Source: Caldifarciminota bacterium
Lineage (GTDB): Bacteria > Hydrothermota > UBA3072 > WFRC01
Length of the DNA: 12,060 bases
Reading direction: 5' to 3'
Assembly (NCBI GenBank): GCA_015486685.1
Contig: WFRC01000089.1
Location: forward strand, 1-12,060
Every line of letters begins with the position of its first letter. Position 1 is the first letter of the stretch. A program made the translations under genes and the position numbers. Of this stretch, positions 7,015-12,060 are shown piece by piece. The notes under the pieces are model-generated. The model was given only the letters and a program-made list of their open reading frames with translations. It did no database searches and had not been told where the DNA came from.

Positions 7015-7092
7015 GGGGCGGTAGTTCAGTTGGTTTAGAACGCTGGTCTGTCACGCCGGAGGTCGCGAGTCCGAGTCTCGTCCGCCCCGCCA
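7015..7092 (+). tRNA. tRNA-Asp (anticodon GTC)
   Basis: A complete 78-nt cloverleaf. The acceptor GGGGCGG (7015-7021) pairs perfectly with CCGCCCC (7082-7088), followed by G73 and an encoded CCA (7090-7092). The D-stem is GTTC/GAAC with GG in the loop. The anticodon stem is CTGGT/GCCGG with wobble pairs, and the anticodon loop CTGTCAC carries GTC at 7050-7052, reading Asp codons GAC and GAU. The T-stem is GCGAG/CTCGT. The T-loop is TCCGAGT, so position 55 (7071) is C where almost all elongator tRNAs have the U that becomes pseudouridine. G73 and G34-U35-C36 are the expected aspartate identity elements. Confidence 0.95.
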
Positions 7093-7143
7093 TTATAATG
7101 TAATAAATTGTGTCCCTACCTGAAAAATAAAAGGGAGGTTTTT

Positions 7144-7266
7144 ATGCGTATTAACTATATTTTCGCCATTGGCGGGGAGTGCTTAGCGAATAGCGATAGG
7201 CAAATTTATAATCTTACAAAAATTTGTGTTCTTGGTGGTAAATCTTTTCACGGAACCCTTAACTAA
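7144..7266 (+). CDS. Possible 40-residue small ORF upstream of pckG
   Basis: An ATG five bases after GGGAGG (7133-7138) opens 40 codons ending at TAA, 16 bp before the pckG start. The product begins MRINYIFAIGGE and ends SFHGTLN; I recognise no family, and there is no obvious signal or membrane helix. Position and ribosome site fit a leader peptide or small protein translated ahead of pckG. Against it, much of the ORF coincides with repeat-like sequence (CGCC-ATT-GGCG at 7164-7174, and CAAATTT/AAATTTG at 7201-7226), so it may be a chance frame through intergenic repeats with a ribosome site left over from something else. Confidence 0.3.
   Translation: MRINYIFAIGGECLANSDRQIYNLTKICVLGGKSFHGTLN
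7164..7226. repeat. Repeat-like inverted segments between tRNA-Asp and pckG
   Basis: CGCC-ATT-GGCG (7164-7174) is a short palindrome. It is followed by GGGGAGTGCTTAGCG, which resembles the GGAGCGTAGC core at 3108-3138. CAAATTT (7201-7207) and AAATTTG (7220-7226) form a 7-bp inverted repeat with a 12-nt loop. A TATAAT at 7207-7212 has only a poor -35 (TTAGCG, spacer 18), so a pckG promoter here is possible but unsupported. Confidence 0.35.
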
Positions 7267-7282
7267 AAAATAGGAGGATAAG

Positions 7283-9163
7283 ATGGACGAAAAAATTGGA
7301 AACATACTCCGCAACAAATTAACAGAAAAGGATTATCAAAAACTGATAAAAATAGATAATCCTGAACTCCATAACTTTGTTGCGGAGTATATCGAACTAT
7401 GTAATCCTGAGAGTGTTTTTGTTTGCGATGATTCAGATGAAGATAGAGATTACATACGAAAGGCAGCAATAAAAGATGGTGAAGAGATGAAACTTGCAAT
7501 GGAAGGGCATACTGTCCATTTTGATGGTTATTATGACCAGGCAAGGGATAAAAAGAGAACTAAATTTCTGGTGGATGAGGGCGTTGACCTTGGTCCCAAC
7601 TTAAATACCATAGATAAAAAAGAGGGTCTTGAAGAAATTAATGGAATTATGAAAAATATTATGAACGGGCATACTCTTTATGTGCGGTTTTTCACATTAG
7701 GGCCTATGAACTCTATATTTTCTATACCCTGCGTTCAACTTACGGATTCAAGTTATGTTGCCCATTCTGATGACCTTTTGTATAGACCAGGTTATGAAGA
7801 ATTTATAAGACAGGGTAGAGATGCGCGTTTCTTTAAGTTTGTTCATAGTGAAGGCAGACTTGATGAGAGAAAAATAAGTGTAGACATTGATAAAAGAAGG
7901 ATTTATATTGACAATGAAGGTGGCATAGTATATAGCGTAAATACACAATATGGCGGTAATACTATTGGGTTAAAAAAACCTGCAATGCGTCTTGCAATAT
8001 ACCGTGCCGAGAAAGAAGGCTGGCTTACAGAACATATGTTTTTAATGGGTATACACGGTCCCAATAACAGGGTTACATATTTTACAGGTGCATTTCCTTC
8101 CCTCTGTGGTAAAACATCTACATCAATGGTTCCCGGGGAAACAATTGTTGGCGACGATATATCATATTTGAGAGTAAAAGAGGGTAAAGCATACGCAGTA
8201 AATGTAGAAAAAGGGATGTTTGGTATAATAATGGGGGTTAATTCAAAGGATGACCCAATTATATGGAAAAGACTGCATACACCAAAAGAAATTATATTCT
8301 CAAATGTGCTGGTTACCGAAGATAAATCTGTTTACTGGATTGGAAAAGATGGTGAAATACCTGAAAAGGGTATGAATCATTCAGGAGAATGGTTTAAGGG
8401 GAAGAAGGATGCAGAGGGAAATGAAATAACCCCTTCTCACAGGAATGCAAGATTTACAATATCTCTGGATACACTGGATAATGCAGACCCAAATATTCAT
8501 AATCCCGAAGGTTGTCCTGTTGGTGGCATTATTTATGGAGGTAGGGATTCAGATACATGGGTGCCCGTGGAACAATCATTCAATTGGCAGCATGGTATAA
8601 TTACGAAGGCATCTGCCCTGGAATCTGAGACAACTGCTGCGACACTTGGTAAAGAAGGAGTAAGGAAGTTCAACCTGATGTCAAATCTTGATTTTATATC
8701 CATACCATTAGGTAGTTATATACAGAATAATCTTAATTTTGGGAAAAAATTAGAAAAGCCTCCACTTATCTTTGCCGTCAATTATTTTCTTAAAGACAAG
8801 GATGGCAACTTTCTGAATTCAAAAGTGGATAAATTTGTGTGGCTTAAATGGATGGAACTCCGCGTTCATAATGAGGTAGATGCAATCGAGACCCCAACGG
8901 GTTATATACCTGAATATAAAGACCTCAGAAGATTGTTTAATGAGGTATTGAAAAAGGATTATTCAGAGGAGGCATATAACCAGCAGTTTACAATAAGAAT
9001 TCCGGAACTCCTTTCCAAAATCGGCAGGATTGAAGAAATTTATAGGACAAAGGTGCCCGATACACCGAAAATTGTATTTGTGGAATTAGAAAAACAAAGG
9101 GATAAGCTGAAAAAGGCAAAAGAAGAGTTGGGAGAATATATCTTACCGGAAAAATTAGGTTAA
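7283..9163 (+). CDS. pckG: Phosphoenolpyruvate carboxykinase (GTP), archaeal-type
   Basis: A 626-residue cytoplasmic enzyme interconverting oxaloacetate + GTP and PEP + GDP + CO2, used for gluconeogenesis or, in reverse, anaplerosis. The P-loop FPSLCGKTS (271-279) keeps the GTP-class Cys275 and nucleotide-binding Lys277. Further hallmarks are YGGNTIG, GWLTEHM just upstream of the P-loop, VGDDISYL (kinase-2 type metal site) and FNWQHG. The downstream run SETTAATLGKEGVR and the overall length resemble archaeal (Thermococcus-type) GTP-PEPCKs more than the animal or actinobacterial form; this is from memory of the families. GGAGG six bases before the ATG fixes the start. It is preceded by a possible small ORF and tRNA-Asp on the same strand, with a candidate terminator just past its end inside the convergent nrdG. 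No frameshift or missing catalytic motif is seen. Confidence 0.95.
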   Translation: MDEKIGNILRNKLTEKDYQKLIKIDNPELHNFVAEYIELCNPESVFVCDDSDEDRDYIRKAAIKDGEEMKLAMEGHTVHFDGYYDQARDKKRTKFLVDEGVDLGPNLNTIDKKEGLEEINGIMKNIMNGHTLYVRFFTLGPMNSIFSIPCVQLTDSSYVAHSDDLLYRPGYEEFIRQGRDARFFKFVHSEGRLDERKISVDIDKRRIYIDNEGGIVYSVNTQYGGNTIGLKKPAMRLAIYRAEKEGWLTEHMFLMGIHGPNNRVTYFTGAFPSLCGKTSTSMVPGETIVGDDISYLRVKEGKAYAVNVEKGMFGIIMGVNSKDDPIIWKRLHTPKEIIFSNVLVTEDKSVYWIGKDGEIPEKGMNHSGEWFKGKKDAEGNEITPSHRNARFTISLDTLDNADPNIHNPEGCPVGGIIYGGRDSDTWVPVEQSFNWQHGIITKASALESETTAATLGKEGVRKFNLMSNLDFISIPLGSYIQNNLNFGKKLEKPPLIFAVNYFLKDKDGNFLNSKVDKFVWLKWMELRVHNEVDAIETPTGYIPEYKDLRRLFNEVLKKDYSEEAYNQQFTIRIPELLSKIGRIEEIYRTKVPDTPKIVFVELEKQRDKLKKAKEELGEYILPEKLG

Positions 9164-9246
9164 GAATTTCTGGGAGGAGTGAAAAAATCTTAAATAGAAG
9201 TAAAAACTGAAACTGCAAATATCTCAATGCGTTAACACAATATTCC

Positions 9247-9291
9247 CAAGGTATCTATCGCACCTTATACCTTCTTATACCTTGATTTTTT
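9247..9291 (+). terminator. Candidate rho-independent terminator of pckG, inside the nrdG 3' end
   Basis: CAAGGTAT (9247-9254) is perfectly complementary to ATACCTTG (9277-9284), followed by A and six T (9286-9291). An alternative stem uses AAGGTAT with ATACCTT at 9267-9273, because CTTATACCTT is tandemly duplicated at 9264-9273 and 9274-9283. The hairpin is A/T-rich with a 22-nt loop, so it is weak. It lies 84 bp past the pckG stop and overlaps the last codons of nrdG on the other strand. Confidence 0.4.
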
Positions 9292-9947
9292 AATTCCTCC
9301 CCTATTTTTTCAAATTCTATATCAGAATAGGTCGACTCTTTTAGAAATTTTGGATTTAGTGTCTTTGATGGAATAAATTTTTGCAGGATGTATAAATTAG
9401 TCCCTTTAATGAGTTTCCCTATTTCAATTATATCCTCTTTACTAAGTAATGATTTTACAACCGTTGTCCTGAATTCGTAATTCAACCTTGAATTTTTAAT
9501 CAGGTCTATACTGTATTTTATTTTTTCTGTATCTACTTTTACATTTACTATTTCCTCATATTTTTCTAACGGTGCCTTTACATCCATTGCAAGGTAATCA
9601 ACCAGGTTTTTATAAATTATTTGTTTAAGCATATCAGGATGTGTTCCATTTGAATCTAATTTTATAAGATAACCCATATCTTTTATTGCTTTAAGAAAAT
9701 CCAGGAGGTCAGGTTGAAGAGTGGGTTCACCCCCTGTTATTTCTACTGCATCCAATCTCCCCCTTCTTTTCTTCAAAAATGAGAGTATTTCTTCTTCAGG
9801 TATAAAACCTATAGCCCTTTTCATATCCACAAGTTCTGGATTATGGCAGTATGGGCATCTGAAATTGCATCCCTGAGTAAAAACGATAGCACATATCTTC
9901 CCTGGATAATCTATTAGCGAAAATCTCTGAAAACCACCGATAATCAT
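9255..9947 (-). CDS. nrdG: Anaerobic ribonucleoside-triphosphate reductase activating protein (radical SAM)
   Basis: A 230-residue radical-SAM activase that uses a [4Fe-4S] cluster and S-adenosylmethionine to generate the glycyl radical on NrdD. The cluster motif is C27-N-F-R-C31-P-Y-C34, followed by the SAM-contact glutamate region ITGGEPTLQ. The opening GGFQRFSLIDYPGKICAIVF is characteristic of the longer NrdG subtype (about 230 residues), as opposed to the short E. coli form of about 154. The start codon overlaps the nrdD stop by ATGA and has no clear Shine-Dalgarno of its own, so translation is probably coupled to nrdD. It converges with pckG, leaving a 91-bp gap with no identifiable feature besides the hairpin at its edge. 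The C-terminus ends IRRYKVR, encoded by the tandem decamer. Confidence 0.94.
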   Translation of the reverse strand: MIIGGFQRFSLIDYPGKICAIVFTQGCNFRCPYCHNPELVDMKRAIGFIPEEEILSFLKKRRGRLDAVEITGGEPTLQPDLLDFLKAIKDMGYLIKLDSNGTHPDMLKQIIYKNLVDYLAMDVKAPLEKYEEIVNVKVDTEKIKYSIDLIKNSRLNYEFRTTVVKSLLSKEDIIEIGKLIKGTNLYILQKFIPSKTLNPKFLKESTYSDIEFEKIGEELKNQGIRRYKVR

Positions 9948-12037
9948 CGCTTTACATTAAATGTTTTTCTTAATGTAAATTCCTCCCGTTTCCCTTTGTT
10001 CCATTGCTGTATGGGTCTTAGATAACCAACAACCCGTGAATATACCTCACATTCTGCTCCACATTTAGGGCACTCATAATGCTCACCAGGAATATATCCA
10101 TGAACAGGGCAAATACTAAAAGTAGGTGTAAATGTAAAATATGGAAGCCGATAATTTTCACAAATTTTTCTCACGAGATTTTTTATTGCATCAGGATTTT
10201 CTACCCTCTCCCCTGCAAATATATGAAGTACTGTTCCACCTGTATATTTTGTCTGGACATCATCCTGTAAATCTAATGCCTCAAAAACATCGTCTGTATA
10301 GTTTACAGACAATTGAGTAGAATTTGTGTAAAATGGCTCTTTACCTTCTCTGTATTCATCTTGATTCGCACAAATTATATCGGGTTCTCTTTCTTTGTCC
10401 AATCTTGCAAGTCTGTATGATGAACCTTCTGCAGGGGTAGCTTCAAGATTGTAATTATTCCCGGTTTCTTCTTGAAATTGCACCAATTTTTCTCTCATAA
10501 AATCTAATACCTTTAATGTAAAATCCTTTCCTCTATCTGACCCAATATCCTCGCCGAACAAGTTTAAACATGCCTCATTCATTCCTATTAAACCTATTGT
10601 AGAAAAGTGATTTTTCCAATACTCATTGAATATCTGCTTTACATTTCTTAAATAAAACTTTGTATAGGGATAGAGGTTATTGTCAGTAAATCTTTCAAGT
10701 ATCTTTCTCTTTATTTCTAAAGACTTTTTTGCAAGAAGCATCATTTTTTCTAATCGTGATATAAACTCATCTTCATCCCGAGATAAATAACCAATTCTGG
10801 GCATATTTATCGTAACTACGCCAATAGAACCTGTTAGAGGATTTGACCCAAATAATCCTCCTCCTCTTTTTTCCAGAATCCTATTATCTATTCTTAATCG
10901 GCAACACATAGACCTCGCATCTTCAGGATTCATATCTGAATTTATAAAATTGGAAAAATATGGGACACCATATTTTGCGGTCATTTCCCACAGCCCATTT
11001 AGATTAGGATTTCCCCAGTCAAAATCTTTGGTAATATTGTAGGTAGGAATCGGGAATGTGAATACTCTTCCTTTTGCGTCGCCTTCAGTCATTACTTCCA
11101 GAAAAGCCTTATTGAACAAATCCATTTCTTCCTGAAAATCTTTATAGGTATAATTTTGAACCTCACCACCAATAATAACGCCTTGATTCACATAATAACT
11201 TGGGACAGTCAAATCAAAGGTTATATTCGTAAAAGGGGTCTGAAATCCTACACGCGTCGGCACATTTACATTGAAGATAAACTCCTGTAATGCTTGTTTT
11301 ACTTCTTTATAGGTCAACCCATCAAACCTTATGAATGGGGCTAAAAGAGTATCAAAGTTTGAAAACGCCTGGGCTCCAGCGGCTTCGCCTTGAAGTGTAT
11401 AAAAGAAATTGACAATCTGGCCTAACGCACTTCTTAGATGTCTAGCAGGTTTACTTTCTACCTTTCCAGGTGCCCCCTTAAATCCCTCTAATAGTAGGTC
11501 AAACAAATCCCATCCAACACAGTATACAGAAAGGAGATTTAGGTCGTGTATATGGATATCACCATTTATATGGGCATCCCTAATTTCAGGGGGGTAGATT
11601 TTATTTAACCAGTATATTTTACTGACTTCTGAGGAGATATAATTATTCAACCCCTGTAAAGAAAAACTCATATTACTATTTTCATTTACCTGCCAATCTT
11701 TTTTTTCCAGATACTGGTCTACCATATCCACATTCATCTTATTATTGATTTCTCTAATTTTTGTATGCTGTTCTCTGTAGAGTATATATGCCTTGGCAGT
11801 CTTCCGATACGGAGAAGTCAACAAAACCTCTTCAACAATATCCTGAATTTCTTCCACAGTTGGAACTTCTTCCTGGATGGAAGATTCCGCTAAACTTAAA
11901 ACCTTTAAGGTTAATTTATGGGCTATATCTTTATTGAATTCCCCTGCAGCCGCACCGGCCTTCGCAATTGCATCCGTGATTTTTTCAGGCTCAAATTTTA
12001 CGGTTCGCCCATCTCTCTTTTTAATTCCACTGAACAT
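9944..12037 (-). CDS. nrdD: Anaerobic ribonucleoside-triphosphate reductase (class III)
   Basis: A 697-residue glycyl-radical enzyme reducing ribonucleoside triphosphates to deoxy forms under anoxic conditions, giving DNA precursors. The N-terminal ATP-cone (about 3-95, KKRDGRTVKFEPEKI) is the allosteric site. The catalytic barrel includes TRVGFQTPFTNITFD, SMCCRLR (Cys378-Cys379, a candidate radical-relay thiol) and GVVTINMPRIGY. The C-terminus has a metal site with Cys643, Cys656 and Cys659, plus His646 or Cys663 as fourth ligand, because the first pair reads CPVH and not CxxC. Then comes the radical loop RVVGY with Gly671. It is first in an operon with nrdG (ATGA overlap), preceded by a canonical Shine-Dalgarno. 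The promoter lies outside the window, so NrdR-box control cannot be judged. Confidence 0.96.
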   Translation of the reverse strand: MFSGIKKRDGRTVKFEPEKITDAIAKAGAAAGEFNKDIAHKLTLKVLSLAESSIQEEVPTVEEIQDIVEEVLLTSPYRKTAKAYILYREQHTKIREINNKMNVDMVDQYLEKKDWQVNENSNMSFSLQGLNNYISSEVSKIYWLNKIYPPEIRDAHINGDIHIHDLNLLSVYCVGWDLFDLLLEGFKGAPGKVESKPARHLRSALGQIVNFFYTLQGEAAGAQAFSNFDTLLAPFIRFDGLTYKEVKQALQEFIFNVNVPTRVGFQTPFTNITFDLTVPSYYVNQGVIIGGEVQNYTYKDFQEEMDLFNKAFLEVMTEGDAKGRVFTFPIPTYNITKDFDWGNPNLNGLWEMTAKYGVPYFSNFINSDMNPEDARSMCCRLRIDNRILEKRGGGLFGSNPLTGSIGVVTINMPRIGYLSRDEDEFISRLEKMMLLAKKSLEIKRKILERFTDNNLYPYTKFYLRNVKQIFNEYWKNHFSTIGLIGMNEACLNLFGEDIGSDRGKDFTLKVLDFMREKLVQFQEETGNNYNLEATPAEGSSYRLARLDKEREPDIICANQDEYREGKEPFYTNSTQLSVNYTDDVFEALDLQDDVQTKYTGGTVLHIFAGERVENPDAIKNLVRKICENYRLPYFTFTPTFSICPVHGYIPGEHYECPKCGAECEVYSRVVGYLRPIQQWNKGKREEFTLRKTFNVKR

Positions 12038-12042
12038 AAGAA

Positions 12043-12051
12043 ACCTCCTTT
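12043..12051 (-). promoter_or_regulatory. Ribosome binding site of nrdD
   Basis: On the minus strand AAAGGAGGT lies with its core six bases before the nrdD ATG, an almost full complement of the 16S rRNA 3' end. It decides the start at 12037 and supports a bacterial host with classic Shine-Dalgarno initiation. Confidence 0.8.
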
Positions 12052-12060
12052 CCTAATTTC

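Noticed and set aside
6882..7103. 73-codon plus-strand ORF over the tRNA
   Set aside because: It runs through a repeat module and the whole tRNA-Asp gene; a chance frame.
10079..10270. Short plus-strand ORFs inside nrdD (also 11409-11597)
   Set aside because: Shadows of the nrdD coding frame, without start signals or family resemblance.

Overview
The window reads as a low-GC, Shine-Dalgarno-using bacterial chromosome, probably an anaerobe. The basis is strong GGAGG-type ribosome sites, a tRNA with an encoded CCA, sigma-70-like promoters, an oxygen-sensitive class III ribonucleotide reductase, and a PEP carboxykinase whose motifs resemble the archaeal-type GTP enzymes. The intergenic gaps are filled with short hairpin-forming modules of a kind I associate with uncultured candidate-phylum genomes (WOR-3, Omnitrophica, Cloacimonetes and similar). 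That placement is an inference and weak.

Layout. (1) 1-2981, +: the 3' part of a large extracellular-type protein: FG-GAP/VCBS-like repeats, a transglutaminase-like domain with Cys-His-Asp, a carboxypeptidase-regulatory-like beta domain, an Ig-like segment and a PPC-like C-terminal domain. Its start lies outside the window. (2) 2982-3273: no gene; a mosaic of at least five repeat-like modules, ending in a near-perfect promoter (TTGACA-N16-TATAAT). (3) 3274-3924, +: a decayed gene. A single-G frameshift joins a short N-terminal piece to a recognisable Schlafen/AlbA_2-type segment, and a second frame carries the C-terminal winged helix. (4) 3955-4428, +: a GNAT acetyltransferase. (5) 4429-4526: two hairpin repeats, one of them an inverted copy of a module at 3147-3173. 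(6) 4527-6853, +: a two-gene ABC-2 type transporter, with ATPase and permease overlapping by ATGA. The permease looks like two fused six-helix halves. (7) 6854-7282: a repeat module, a promoter and a tRNA-Asp(GTC) with an unusual T-loop, then a possible 40-codon ORF made largely of repeat-like sequence. (8) 7283-9163, +: GTP-dependent PEP carboxykinase. (9) 9255-12037, -: nrdD and nrdG, convergent with pckG and overlapping each other by ATGA, with a canonical Shine-Dalgarno before nrdD.

How they fit together. nrdD-nrdG is a self-contained module: the radical-SAM activase NrdG puts a glycyl radical on NrdD, which makes dNTPs without oxygen. PEP carboxykinase links oxaloacetate and PEP, so it serves gluconeogenesis or anaplerosis. 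The ABC pair is an exporter-type system with unknown cargo. The large first protein is probably exported or surface-located, judged by domain content only. I see no new multi-gene system. The observations most worth checking are the decayed AlbA_2 gene bracketed by inverted hairpin repeats, the C55 in tRNA-Asp, the multi-domain transglutaminase-like protein and the small ORF ahead of pckG.
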